DNA of 64,000 bases from Thiocystis violascens DSM 198 (GCF_000227745.2 NC_018012.1:2836501-2900500); one strand, 5' to 3'; positions 24,446 through 35,353 are shown, counted from the first letter of the stretch. The notes: generated from the letters alone by a model not told the origin. Translations and numbers: made by a program.

Positions 24446-25162
24446 TTAATGGCAGGGTTCCAGTGCTTCCTCGTCGATCTGGCGGCGGCGGAGCGCGGAA
24501 AGACCCTGGTACTGGCCGAGCGGCTCGACGCCCGGCTGGGCGCTCAGAAAATCGACCTGATACTGACGTCGATATTTCTCGTAGGTCGTCAGGATGCGTT
24601 GCCGTCCCGGGCAGTCGCTGTAATAGCCGTCGCGATACTTCGTCACGGTGTGGCAATCCGGAGCCTTCCGGTGTTTCCGGAACCCCTTTGTGCCCTCTTC
24701 ATAGCTGGCATCGGGGCAGCGGAGAATGTCCACCGCCTTGACGCACCAGCCGGCGTAGCTGCATTCGCGGCTTGTACTCTCGCGCTCGATACCGGCGGGG
24801 ATATCGGTCCAGCGCGCGGCAAGATCGGCTGACAACCCGCGACTCGCCCCCCGAACCGTCAAGGTATCGGCGGCAAAATCGCCCGCATAGGTCTTGGCGG
24901 TCAGCGCGCCGCGCCGGGTCTTGACGGTGATGTGGGAGTGAAACAGCGCGAGCGGTGGCGGGCGCTCTCCGATCTCGATGGCCATGGGGCCGGGCTCGAT
25001 CAGCAGGCGCTGGCCCTCGCCCGCCAGGGGAAAGGGTTGTCCATGCCTGGTGGTGACCGTCCCGGCGGACTCGATGGTGGCGCAACCGGCCAGCGACACG
25101 CTGACGCAAAGCGCCAAACGGCCAAGCAAGATCTTGTTTTCGTGCCGCAAACGCAAGCGCAT
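24446..25162 (-). CDS. Hypothetical outer-membrane or periplasmic lipoprotein
   Basis: Protein of about 238 residues with a lipoprotein signal peptide: basic N-terminus (MRLRLRHENK), hydrophobic core and lipobox VSLAGC near residue 27. The mature part has several cysteines (ECSYAGWCVKAVDILRCP, then APDCHTV, DCPGRQ), suggesting disulfides in the periplasm. No family recognised. Transcribed away from the neighbouring dapC gene; the 198-bp divergent region at 25163-25360 contains a TATACT at 25291-25296 that may be a -10 element for dapC. Confidence 0.7.
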   Translation of the reverse strand: MRLRLRHENKILLGRLALCVSVSLAGCATIESAGTVTTRHGQPFPLAGEGQRLLIEPGPMAIEIGERPPPLALFHSHITVKTRRGALTAKTYAGDFAADTLTVRGASRGLSADLAARWTDIPAGIERESTSRECSYAGWCVKAVDILRCPDASYEEGTKGFRKHRKAPDCHTVTKYRDGYYSDCPGRQRILTTYEKYRRQYQVDFLSAQPGVEPLGQYQGLSALRRRQIDEEALEPCH

Positions 25163-25360
25163 CGGCTTATCCCCGCAAGGTTCCAACAGGCGTTCTCACT
25201 GACGCAGTGCGGGCGATGTCGTCCGCGAATCGCCCACATACGCTGCGTCCCCAGCGGATCGGCGTCATGGAGCCGAGTTCGTCCATGCCCTATACTAACG
25301 CTCTTTTTCGCTCGGCACCGCCCGCATGGCGGTCGGCACCAGAGAGAGGCCAGACACGCG

Positions 25361-26590
25361 ATGAACCCGGACCTGGAACGCCTTCAGCCCTACCCCTTTG
25401 AAAAGCTCGCCGCGCTCAAGCAGGGCATCCAGCCTCCCAGGGACCGGGAACCGATCGCCCTGCAGATTGGCGAGCCCAAGCACCCGACGCCATCCCTGAT
25501 CGCCGACGCGCTGCTCGCGCATCTTCACCAACTGTCCGTCTACCCGACGACCCGTGGAACGCCCGAACTGCGCGCGGCGATCGCCCGCTGGCTGATCGCC
25601 CGCTTCCAACTCGCCGGCGGCGACGGCAGCCGATCGAGCATCGACCCCGAACGTCAGATCCTGCCGGTGAATGGCACCCGCGAGGCATTGTTCGCCTTCG
25701 CTCAGGCGGTCGTCGACCGCTCCCGCGCGCCGCTGGTGCTGACGCCGAATCCCTTTTATCAGATCTACGAGGGCGCGGCGCTGCTTGCCGGGGCGAAACC
25801 TCGCTATCTGGCCTGCCGGGCCGAAAACGGCTTCCTCCCGGATTTCGACGCCGTGGACGAGGCCACCTGGAAACGCTGTCAGCTTCTTTATATTTGCTCG
25901 CCGGGCAATCCGACCGGGGCGGTCTTCGATTCGTCCACCTTCGCCCGTCTCATCGAACTCGCACACCGCCATGATTTCGTCATCGCCTCGGACGAATGCT
26001 ATTCCGAACTCTATCTGGACGAAAACGCCCCGCCGCTCGGGCTGCTTCAGGTCGCGGCGGCCATCGGCAACGCGAGTTTCAGCCGCTGCATGGTCTTTCA
26101 CAGTCTGTCAAAACGCTCCAATGCGCCCGGACTGCGCTCGGGATTTGTCGCGGGAGACGCGGAGTTGATCGAGCGCTTTTTCGCCTATCGAACCTATCAC
26201 GGCTGCGCCATGTCGCTGCCCATCCAGAGCGCCAGCCGCGCCGCCTGGGGCGACGAGTCCCATGTGCGCGAAAATCGCCGGCTGTATCGCGATAAATTCG
26301 CCGCGGTTCTCGACATTCTGGGCGACGTTCTGCCCATGGACCGACCCGCTGCCGGCTTTTATCTGTGGCCGGAAACGCCGATCCCGGACACCGAATTCGC
26401 GCGCCGACTCTATGCCGAGGAAAATCTCAGCGTGCTGCCGGGCAGTTTTCTCTCGCGCGAGGTCGCGGGCGAGAACCCCGGCGAGAACCGCGTCCGTCTG
26501 GCGCTGGTTCCGCCGCTGGACGAATGCGTGGACGCCGCGCGGCGCATCCTGCGCTGTGTCGAGCGAATCCGGCGCGAGCAAGGTCATTGA
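25361..26590 (+). CDS. dapC: N-succinyldiaminopimelate aminotransferase DapC (class I PLP aminotransferase)
   Basis: 409-residue fold-type I aminotransferase. The start NPDLERLQPYPFEKLAAL, the PLP lysine in SLSKRSNAPGLRSGF, and LLYICSPGNPTGAVF are characteristic of the proteobacterial succinyl-DAP aminotransferase group. It converts N-succinyl-2-amino-6-ketopimelate to N-succinyl-LL-DAP. Context supports this: dapD and dapE follow. ATG at 25361 has AGAGAGAGG upstream. Confidence 0.88.
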   Translation: MNPDLERLQPYPFEKLAALKQGIQPPRDREPIALQIGEPKHPTPSLIADALLAHLHQLSVYPTTRGTPELRAAIARWLIARFQLAGGDGSRSSIDPERQILPVNGTREALFAFAQAVVDRSRAPLVLTPNPFYQIYEGAALLAGAKPRYLACRAENGFLPDFDAVDEATWKRCQLLYICSPGNPTGAVFDSSTFARLIELAHRHDFVIASDECYSELYLDENAPPLGLLQVAAAIGNASFSRCMVFHSLSKRSNAPGLRSGFVAGDAELIERFFAYRTYHGCAMSLPIQSASRAAWGDESHVRENRRLYRDKFAAVLDILGDVLPMDRPAAGFYLWPETPIPDTEFARRLYAEENLSVLPGSFLSREVAGENPGENRVRLALVPPLDECVDAARRILRCVERIRREQGH

Positions 26591-26623
26591 CGAATGGGAA
26601 ATCTGGGAACTCGGAGCGTAAAG

Positions 26624-26765
26624 CCATTCGTGGTTCGACCCTTCGACAGGCTCAGGATTCACCACGAACGGCTTCAGGGGATCTCACCGCGAACGGCTTC
26701 AGGAGCGTTCACCACGAACGGCTTCAGGGGATCTCACCACGCACGGCTTCAGGATTTCACCACGA
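26624..26765. repeat. 25-bp periodic repeat cluster (REP-like, GACAGGCTCAGGA family)
   Basis: CC(A/G)CG(A/C)ACGGCTTCAGG recurs at 26662, 26687, 26712 and 26737, exactly 25 bp apart, with a degenerate fifth start at 26760; pairs form two 50-bp units. Upstream, CCATTCGTGGT (26624-26634) is inverted relative to ACCACGAACGG (26661-26671), enclosing CTTCGACAGGCTCAGGA. It fills the dapC to GNAT spacer. The same family occurs at 31052-31117. Confidence 0.8.
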
Positions 26766-26784
26766 ATGACTGGACACCAAACCC

Positions 26785-27363
26785 ATGCAAATTCAGATAC
26801 GTCAAACCACCAACGCCGAGACGCCAGCCATTTGCGATCTGATCGAGGCCGCGTTTGGCGACGAGCAGGGATTGGAAGTCGCGCAATTGACGCGCGATCT
26901 GCTGGCCGATCCGAGCGCGCAACCCCTCCTGTCGCTCGTTGCCACGGCCCAGCGAACGGAGATCGGCGATCCGCCGCTTGGGCATATCCTCTTCACCCAT
27001 GCCAAAATCCACACCGGCAGCGCGCCATCCGACCCCATCCCGTCCGCCGCAATTCTGGCGCCGCTTGCCGTCCGCTCCGATGTCCAATCCCAGGGGATCG
27101 GCGGTCGGCTGATCGCGGACGGACTCGCGCGACTGACGGCAGCGGGCGTGGATCTGGTGTTTGTCCTTGGTCACCCCGGCTACTATTCCAGGCACGGCTT
27201 TGTCCCGGCCGGAAACCTCGGGCTTGACGCGCCCTACCCCATTCCGCCGGAACACGCCGATGCCTGGATGGTCCAGGCGCTGCGGCAGGGACTCCTTGGG
27301 CGTGTGCAGGGGCAAGTGGCTTGCGCCGAGGCGCTCGACGATCCCCGGCACTGGCGCGAATAA
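26785..27363 (+). CDS. GNAT-family N-acetyltransferase
   Basis: 192-residue acetyltransferase. [21 protein letters not shown] is the beta4-alpha3 acetyl-CoA binding motif (Q-x-x-G-I-G), and [16 protein letters not shown] matches the YhbS-type C-terminal motif. Substrate unknown. It sits between dapC and dapD, 29 bp before the dapD start, so it is probably co-transcribed, but nothing in the sequence shows a role in lysine synthesis. Confidence 0.82.
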   Translation: MQIQIRQTTNAETPAICDLIEAAFGDEQGLEVAQLTRDLLADPSAQPLLSLVATAQRTEIGDPPLGHILFTHAKIHTGSAPSDPIPSAAILAPLAVRSDVQSQGIGGRLIADGLARLTAAGVDLVFVLGHPGYYSRHGFVPAGNLGLDAPYPIPPEHADAWMVQALRQGLLGRVQGQVACAEALDDPRHWRE

Positions 27364-27392
27364 TCTTTCATTTCACACGAGACGGAAAACAC

Positions 27393-28214
<822 letters not shown>

Positions 28215-28238
28215 AGGCCGGCCGGCGAGCCTCGCGCC

Positions 28239-29719
<1,481 letters not shown>

Positions 29720-29808
29720 CATGGCCGACCCGGTTCTGGCGATTTTTGGAAACGCTCGGACCTTGCTTTCCTCCATGGCGAAAAAGCCAGCAAAAAGGTT
29801 GTCCATTT

Positions 29809-31004
29809 AGAGGGTGTAGACAAAAATAATTGAGCTGCTATTTGTATACCAGTCTACAACTGAGCTGGTGTGCGCTGATGTCGAAAGCTGGTCGTCCCCC
29901 CAAGATTCACGAGGCGGAGCAAGCGGTATTGCGTCAAATTGTCACGGATCGCCCGACCTCCACGCTGTCAGAGATTGCCCGGGAACTCGCGGCACGGACG
30001 GGAATCGAGGCTCATGAAGCAACGATTCGCAAGTCCTTGCGGGAGGCGGGCGTCACGCGCCTCCGGGGCGAGAGTGGTCTCGAGGCGCAAGCGCGCGCAA
30101 CGCCGCGTCGGTATGGGTATACGGATGCGCATCGTCGCCACGACCCCGACCAAAGCTACCCAAGTTGTCTGACCGATGCGGAGTGGGACTTGGTCGCCGC
30201 TCTCTTTGAGATGCCGGGCGGGCGGGGTCAACCGCCCCGCGTGTCGCGCCGGAGCATCCTGGAGGCGTGTTGCTACGTGGTGCGCACGGGGTGCGCGTGG
30301 CGGATGCTGCCGCACGATTTCGCGCCTTGGCAGAATGTCTACAAGACGTTTCGCCGTTGGAGTGCGGCTGGGAAGTTTGAGCAGATGCATGATCGACTGC
30401 GGGGGCAATGGCGCGAACGCGAGGGGCGTGAGATCGCGCCGACGGCGGCGGTGCTGGATGCGCAATCGACCCGCGGCTCGCCGCAGGGTGGACCGAGCGG
30501 CTTTGATGCGGGCAAGCAGGTCAAGGGGCGCAAGCGCAGCCTGGTGGTCGATACCTTGGGGTTCGTGTTGGCGGTGAGCGTGGTCGCGGCCAATCTTCAG
30601 GACCGCGATGCCGCCTCGGGCGCCGTCGCTGACGCGGCCGCCAAGTACCCCCAGATCAACACGCTGTTTGTCGATAGCGCCTACGCCGGTCAATTTGCCC
30701 AAACCACCGAGCAGACCCACGCGATCCGCGTGGAAGTCGTGCGCCATCCAGCCAACAAAAGCGTTGGCTCCTGGCACGTGGACGGGGCGCCTGACCGAGT
30801 GGTGATCGCCAACGCCGACGGCTTCGTTCCGCTGCCGAAGCGCTGGGTTGTCGAGCGCACCCATGCGTGGAATGAGCGTGCCCGTCGATTGATCATGCAT
30901 CATGACCGTCTGCCAGCGGTCTCCGAAACCTGGGTTTGGCTGGCGGAGGCGCGCATCCTGCTGCGGCGGTTGACCACAACGGTTTGATTTTGTCTACACC
31001 CTCT
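29809..31004 (+). mobile_element. IS5-family-like insertion sequence
   Basis: 1196-bp element bounded by inverted repeats: AGAGGGTGTAGACAAAA at 29809-29825 is the perfect complement of 30988-31004. It encodes one long transposase frame. No matching direct target repeat is visible at the flanks, so the insertion may be old or the target duplication very short. Confidence 0.9.
29878..30987 (+). CDS. IS5-like DDE transposase with extra N-terminal helix-turn-helix
   Basis: 369-residue transposase. Residues about 1-60 (SKAGRPPKIHEAEQAVLRQI, then STLSEIARELAARTG, HEATIRKSLREAG) form a winged-helix/HTH typical of IS630-group proteins, while the rest is an IS5-group DUF4096 domain (CLTDAEWDLVAALF, CAWRMLPHDFAPW) plus DDE domain: VLDAQSTRG (first Asp), LFVDSAYAGQ (second Asp) and WVVERTHAW (Glu). 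Many relatives use two frames with frameshifting; this one is continuous. The ATG at 29878 is chosen; the frame extends 16 codons upstream to a TTG. Confidence 0.85.
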   Translation: MSKAGRPPKIHEAEQAVLRQIVTDRPTSTLSEIARELAARTGIEAHEATIRKSLREAGVTRLRGESGLEAQARATPRRYGYTDAHRRHDPDQSYPSCLTDAEWDLVAALFEMPGGRGQPPRVSRRSILEACCYVVRTGCAWRMLPHDFAPWQNVYKTFRRWSAAGKFEQMHDRLRGQWREREGREIAPTAAVLDAQSTRGSPQGGPSGFDAGKQVKGRKRSLVVDTLGFVLAVSVVAANLQDRDAASGAVADAAAKYPQINTLFVDSAYAGQFAQTTEQTHAIRVEVVRHPANKSVGSWHVDGAPDRVVIANADGFVPLPKRWVVERTHAWNERARRLIMHHDRLPAVSETWVWLAEARILLRRLTTTV

Positions 31005-31051
31005 GATGAAGCGAAAAACCCAGCCGAATCAGGCGAGCAGTGAAGGGTTTC

Positions 31052-31117
31052 CCGTTCGTCCTGAGTCCTGAGCCCTTCGGCTTCGCTCAGGACAGGCTTG
31101 TCGAAAGGTCGAAGGAT
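31052..31117. repeat. REP-like palindrome of the GACAGGCTCAGGA family
   Basis: Starts with CCGTTCGTCCTGAG and contains CTTCGGCTTCGCTCAGGAC followed by GGCTTGTCGAAAGG; it is partly self-complementary and shares its core with the cluster at 26.6 kb. It lies between the IS5-like element and the PEP-CTERM gene. Confidence 0.7.
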
Positions 31118-31211
31118 GATCGGAAAATCGGGAAATCTTTTCCGGAAATCGCCTGAACGGAACGGAATGGAAGTGCCCCTCACAGAGGGGCAAGCGCATC
31201 GGCAGGCTGGA

Positions 31212-31865
31212 TCAAGCGGACTTGCGGCGGGAAGCACCAAACGCGCCTAACAAGCCGGCGCCGAGCAGAAGCAGCGAGGCAGGTTCTGGTACGAACTGTC
31301 TATAGGCGTTGGAGGTGGAAAGAAATGCTCCGTCCGTCCAGGTGATCGTTTCCGTCACGGTGAGAAATGTTCCGGCCAGAGGTGTCGAGCCAATGACGCC
31401 GTTCGAGGCCAGGAGGGGACCATGGGCTCCATTGATGTCAGTAATCGTCTTGCTGGCGAGGAAATTAGCCGCAGTGCCTTCGCCTGCGGTGTCGGCACCG
31501 ATGGATCCCTCTGTGAAGAATGCACCGGCATCGATTGCCGCTTGAGTCAGCTCAAGGGTGTATGTCAGAGTCCAGACACCTGGCGGCTGTCCGAGCGCGC
31601 CGCTGAGAATCTGGAGCGTATGAAGATCCGTGCCGCCGAGCTGGAACAGGGTGAAAACGAGCGCGGTGTCGTCGGGCAGGTCGGTGTCGACCAATGTCCA
31701 GATCTTATCTTGTTGAAGGACTTCATTATCCAAATCCGCATCCCAATCTCCAATGGTCGTATTGAAAGGGTTTTCTGGATTCGGAATGACGATGGTGGCG
31801 TCGGCCGTGTTGACGAAACTCAGGGTGGCGGCCAGGAGGGTTGTTGCGAAAACGTGCTTCTTCAT
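31212..31865 (-). CDS. PEP-CTERM sorting-domain protein
   Basis: 217-residue exported protein: signal peptide (about 1-24, MKKHVFATTLLAATLSFVNT), a beta-rich middle without recognised domains, and the C-terminal sorting tail FVPEPASLLLLGAGLLGAFGASRRKSA-type (PEP motif, hydrophobic helix, basic end; about residues 190-217). Exosortase (EpsH/XrtA type) is expected to process it; no exosortase gene is in the window. ATG at 31865 preferred. Confidence 0.9.
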   Translation of the reverse strand: MKKHVFATTLLAATLSFVNTADATIVIPNPENPFNTTIGDWDADLDNEVLQQDKIWTLVDTDLPDDTALVFTLFQLGGTDLHTLQILSGALGQPPGVWTLTYTLELTQAAIDAGAFFTEGSIGADTAGEGTAANFLASKTITDINGAHGPLLASNGVIGSTPLAGTFLTVTETITWTDGAFLSTSNAYRQFVPEPASLLLLGAGLLGAFGASRRKSA

Positions 31866-32208
31866 GATCTTTAGCCTTTCATAGGAGTGGGAGATGATGA
31901 CCACAGCTGTGTCAGTACAGGAGATCATTCCTTATTGCCTTACACACATCAGTCAGAATCGGTTGAAAACAGCTCGCGAGTCTGCTCATGATTCTGATTT
32001 TATTGATGTTTTAGACGATCAATGTTGGAACGAACCGCTTTAGCCAGGCACTCAACCGCATCGAAACGGATGGCGTTGAGCTGCATAGGGAGCGGCAATG
32101 ATCACCAAGCATGCTCTGCGCCAATTAAAAATTATTCTACATAAACAATAACTTGGTTGATTTTATCGAAAGCGAAGAGGCCTTTGGGCAAATTCTCGCC
32201 TGCTTCAA

Positions 32209-32227
32209 GTGTAAAGAAATCCGACAC
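32209..32227 (+). promoter_or_regulatory. 19-bp motif copy 1 (GTGTAAA..TCCGACAC)
   Basis: GTGTAAAGAAATCCGACAC: GTGT and ACAC ends around an A-rich centre. First of three same-strand copies in 390 bp. It resembles, as far as I remember, the cis element called a PEP-CTERM box in genomes with an exosortase system; this is unverified. Confidence 0.5.
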
Positions 32228-32387
32228 TGAAACGACGCCAACAGCACGCGGACACCATGGGTCGAATGGTCGAGTTAGCCCCATTCCAGAGGGTTCAGGC
32301 GCACTTTTCAGAACTTTTTGGGCGTGTCAACGGGCGATCATGGGCCATCTTGACGCATTGGAGTGTCAGTGCGGCCCCGTCACTCAG

Positions 32388-32406
32388 GTGTAAAAAAATC
32401 CGACAC
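32388..32406 (+). promoter_or_regulatory. 19-bp motif copy 2
   Basis: GTGTAAAAAAATCCGACAC, one mismatch from copy 1 and 179 bp downstream of it, same orientation. Confidence 0.5.
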
Positions 32407-32577
32407 CAAGGACTCGCCGTGCATGACGTTCGCCCCTTGGGCGAACGCCATCCTGTAAATAAAGGATCGAAATCAATCATGTTCCTTGCGGCTTGACGGC
32501 TGTTTTAGGCGCGCGGCGGCTGGGTCGGGCAGTGAAGGGAGGGGCTGGGCGGTGACGAAGAGAGCGTCTGAATGGCA

Positions 32578-32596
32578 GTGTAAAAAATTCCGACAC
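32578..32596 (+). promoter_or_regulatory. 19-bp motif copy 3
   Basis: GTGTAAAAAATTCCGACAC, 190 bp after copy 2, same orientation and 196 bp before the YkgJ-family start codon. It is preceded by TGGCA. Confidence 0.5.
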
Positions 32597-32791
32597 TCGC
32601 CTGACGCTTGGTCATCAAAGGAACGCCGGATGCCTGCATGATCCCGCTGATGCGAGAAACGCATCGCGATAGGCGCCATCGACCGTCTTCGTGTCGGATG
32701 TGAAAGAGAAAACCGCCAATAACGCCACCATCTATCCTGAAAACCCGTCGATTGCCTAGCCGCCATCGGAACCCGCCGAGGATCCACCGCC

Positions 32792-33703
32792 ATGAGTCAG
32801 ACCAAACCCGCCATTCCCTTTCAGAGCGTCGTCATGCCCGAGGCATTGCAGGCGGAAAACCGGATTCAGTTCCGTTGTCACCAGGACATTTCCTGCTTCA
32901 ACGCCTGCTGCAAGCGGGCGGATGTCACCCTGGCGCCCTACGATGTGCTACGGCTCAAGCGCCGGCTCGAACTGACCTCGACCGAGTTCGTCCGCCAGTA
33001 CACGGTTCCTTTCCAGATGGATGGCGACGGACTCCCCGGCATCAAGCTCAAGACCGACGAGAACGGCACCTGTCTCCAGCTCGCTGGCGATGCCGGCTGC
33101 GGCGTCTACACGGATCGCCCGACAGTCTGTCGCTACTATCCGCTGGCACTCCTGGCACTGCGCGAAAAGGACTCGCCCACTGCCGAGGAGCGCTATTCGC
33201 TGGTCCGGGAGGATCACTGCAAGGGCCACGAGGAACCGCGCGAGATCAGCATCCAGTACTATCGCGCCGAACAGGGTTGCGAAGACTTCGATGCACACAA
33301 TCGCGAGTGGTATCAGTTGGTTCTGAAAAAGAAATCCGCCGGCCCCACCGTCGGTCAGCCGCCCCAGACGAGCCTGCAACTCTTTTTCATGGCATCCTAT
33401 GACATCGATACCTTCCGCCGTTTCGTCCTGAGCGAGAATTTTCGCAAGACCTACGCGCTTCCCGATGGCTTTTATGCCGAGGTGGAGCAGGACGACGAAG
33501 CCCTGCTGGCCTTCGCCTTCCGGTTTTTGCGTCAGGTTCTGTTCGGCGAGCGCACGGTCCAGGAGGTCGCGGACGCCTGGGACCAGCGCGTGGCCCAGCG
33601 CCGGGAGGTCTGGGACGCGCGCAAACAAGCTGAAATCGAGCGGCGTCTGGCGGCGGAAGATCGGAAATATGCCGAGGGCGGCGATGGCGTCTGTGCCGAG
33701 TAA
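32792..33703 (+). CDS. YkgJ-family cysteine cluster protein
   Basis: 303-residue protein with an N-terminal cysteine cluster (FRCHQDISCFNACCKR, about residues 26-42) and further cysteines in TCLQLAGDAGCGVYTDRPTVCRYYPL (split C-x-C type, about 95-120), the pattern of the YkgJ zinc/iron-chelating family. The C-terminal third is helical and charged. Metal binding is expected; the biological role is unknown. Starts at the ATG after a region rich in a 19-bp motif. Confidence 0.82.
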   Translation: MSQTKPAIPFQSVVMPEALQAENRIQFRCHQDISCFNACCKRADVTLAPYDVLRLKRRLELTSTEFVRQYTVPFQMDGDGLPGIKLKTDENGTCLQLAGDAGCGVYTDRPTVCRYYPLALLALREKDSPTAEERYSLVREDHCKGHEEPREISIQYYRAEQGCEDFDAHNREWYQLVLKKKSAGPTVGQPPQTSLQLFFMASYDIDTFRRFVLSENFRKTYALPDGFYAEVEQDDEALLAFAFRFLRQVLFGERTVQEVADAWDQRVAQRREVWDARKQAEIERRLAAEDRKYAEGGDGVCAE

Positions 33704-33822
33704 CGCGCGTTCCGCGTGACCTCCGCCGTTTCGAGCGCCCCCAATCACGCGCTCGCCAAGGGGCGAGCGGCGAGACGCGGTTGACGTCTTTTTCCTTTTT
33801 GACTCGCGACGATGGACGCCCC

Positions 33823-34458
33823 ATGAATGAACCTACCGATCCGCGCGCACGGTTCGCGGCACGACTCGACGCGACGGCCACGCTGCTGGCGGCCGTGCAG
33901 GCCGACGACGAACTGCTGGCCGCGACCCTCCAGGCCGCGACCCGCACCGCCGAGTCCATCAACCGGGGCGGCACGCTCTTCATCTGCGGCAACGGCGGCA
34001 GCGCCGGGGAAGCCACCCATCTGAGCGGCGAGCTGATCGGCCCCTTCCTCGACAAGACCCGCCGCCCGCTCCCGGCCATCGCACTCGGATTCGACACCAG
34101 CGCAGTCACCGCCGTCGCCAACGATTTTTCGTTCGACGAGATTTTTTCGCGACAACTCGCCGCCCTGGCGCGTCCCGGCGATGTGCTCTGGGCGCTGTCC
34201 ACCAGCGGCCGTTCGCCCAATATCGTGCGCGCCCTGGAGACTGCCGCCGCGCGCGGTGTCCTGACCGTGCTGCTCACCGGCGCGCGTCACCCGGACCTGC
34301 CCGCCGCCGCCGAGATCGTGCTTGCGGTTCCCTCGCGGGAGACGCCCAGAATCCAGGAACTGCATCTCGTCCTTGGGCACTTCCTGTGCGAGATCGTCGA
34401 GTCGTTGACCGCCGACAGCGGCGTCTCCTCACCTTATCTGGGTACGACCTCGATCTGA
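33823..34458 (+). CDS. SIS-domain phosphosugar isomerase (GmhA/DiaA-like)
   Basis: 211-residue SIS protein. FICGNGGSAGEATHLSGEL, SAVTAVANDFSFDEIFSRQL, ALSTSGRSPN and RIQELHLVLGHFLCEIVE are characteristic of sedoheptulose-7-phosphate isomerase GmhA and its paralogue DiaA. GmhA would make heptose for LPS; DiaA regulates DnaA. The catalytic-type Glu and His residues of GmhA seem present (THLSGEL, ELHLVLGH), favouring an isomerase, but context does not decide. ATG at 33823 preferred to 33781. Its last 25 bp overlap the convergent next gene. Confidence 0.8.
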   Translation: MNEPTDPRARFAARLDATATLLAAVQADDELLAATLQAATRTAESINRGGTLFICGNGGSAGEATHLSGELIGPFLDKTRRPLPAIALGFDTSAVTAVANDFSFDEIFSRQLAALARPGDVLWALSTSGRSPNIVRALETAAARGVLTVLLTGARHPDLPAAAEIVLAVPSRETPRIQELHLVLGHFLCEIVESLTADSGVSSPYLGTTSI

Positions 34459-35297
34459 TACAGCCGCGGCCAGTATTTGCCCGTGACGTACAGGCGATCG
34501 GTCGCCGCATCATGGGCGATGCCGTTTAGCACCGCTTCGCGGCTCGGTCGCTCGGACTCCGGGTAGAGCCCGCTTAGATCGAGATAGCCTGTCACCGCGC
34601 CGCTGTCCGGATCGATCCGCACCAGATAGTCCTGGTGCCAGACATTGGCCCAGACCTCGCCCGCGATATATTCCAGTTCGTTCAGAAAGCGGATGGAGCG
34701 CGCGCCATCGCGCACGGTCAGTCGGCGCACGACACGCCGAGATTCGGGATCCAGAAAGCGCAGTTCGGCCGTGCCGTCGCTCATGATCCAGTGGCGCCCG
34801 TCCTGCGTTAGGCCCCAGCCCTCGCCTTGGTACCGGAAGGTTTCGCGGGTCTCCAGGCTGTCCCGGTCGCGGATGAGACCAAGTCCTTCGCGCCAGGTCA
34901 GTTGAACGAGCCACCCGTGCCATTGGGCGATCCCCTCTCCGAACAACTCGGGCGCCAGCCGGGTTTCCCGCTCGACGCGGCCGGTGGCAAGATCCACCCG
35001 GCGTAGCGTCGATGCCCCATAGTTTCCGGTCCCCTCGAAGAGTTGACCATCGACCACGACCAGCCCCTGGGTAAAGGCGGCGGGGTCATGCGGAAAGCTC
35101 GCCACGACGCGGTAGCCGAAGACCGGGGCCGTGGTGGCTGGCGGACCGCCGGCGCAACCGCTGTCCGGGAAGGAGCTGAACAACGCCAGCAGCATCGAAA
35201 TTTGTGCCGCGCGAAGCCGAGGGAATTTGGCCGTGGATGCGATCCAGGAGCGGTCTTTGCGGGAATCTCGATGAATCGTTTCAGGTTGTCTTCTCAT
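34434..35297 (-). CDS. Glutaminyl-peptide cyclotransferase (glutamine cyclotransferase family)
   Basis: Five-bladed beta-propeller glutaminyl cyclase of the plant/bacterial type: FPHDPAAFTQGLVVVDGQLFEGTGNYG, then ERETRLAPELFGEG, SDGTAELRFLDPES, NELEYIAGEVWANVW and VLNGIAHDA are the blade signatures. Forms N-terminal pyroglutamate on exported proteins. An export signal ends near SSFPDSGCAGG, possibly a lipobox-like cysteine. The start is uncertain: ATG at 35297 gives 287 residues with an unusually long N-region; ATG at 35195 gives a very short one; neither has a good Shine-Dalgarno. Convergent overlap with the SIS gene. Confidence 0.8.
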   Translation of the reverse strand: MRRQPETIHRDSRKDRSWIASTAKFPRLRAAQISMLLALFSSFPDSGCAGGPPATTAPVFGYRVVASFPHDPAAFTQGLVVVDGQLFEGTGNYGASTLRRVDLATGRVERETRLAPELFGEGIAQWHGWLVQLTWREGLGLIRDRDSLETRETFRYQGEGWGLTQDGRHWIMSDGTAELRFLDPESRRVVRRLTVRDGARSIRFLNELEYIAGEVWANVWHQDYLVRIDPDSGAVTGYLDLSGLYPESERPSREAVLNGIAHDAATDRLYVTGKYWPRLYQIEVVPR

Positions 35298-35353
35298 ACA
35301 ATCTCGATCAGCCAAACTCGGCGATGGGAAATGCACCTGCGAGGTCTCGAACC

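Larger units (their letters stand above)
31866..32791. other. 926-bp gene-poor region between two divergent genes
   Basis: No convincing coding sequence is seen here. It is less GC-rich than its surroundings and contains three copies of a 19-bp motif (annotated separately) and a half-motif GTGTCGGA at 32691-32698. It separates the minus-strand PEP-CTERM gene from the plus-strand YkgJ-family gene, so it holds both promoters. Confidence 0.7.

Noticed and set aside
24932..25360. N-terminal extension of dapC
   Set aside because: The frame is open upstream but overlaps the divergent lipoprotein gene and shows no family similarity; the ATG at 25361 has a good ribosome site and the family start.
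26624..26765. CRISPR-like array
   Set aside because: Units are 25 bp and directly abutting or nearly so, without variable spacers, and no cas genes are present; it is a tandem/REP-like repeat.
29805..31010. Target duplication around the IS5-like element
   Set aside because: Flanking triplets (TTT/GAT or TTA/TGA depending on the boundary) do not match; no duplication can be claimed.
33750..33769. CGCTCGCC/GGCGAGCG hairpin as terminator after the YkgJ-family gene
   Set aside because: The stem is good but the nearest T-rich stretch is about 20 bp away, so it does not fit an intrinsic terminator.
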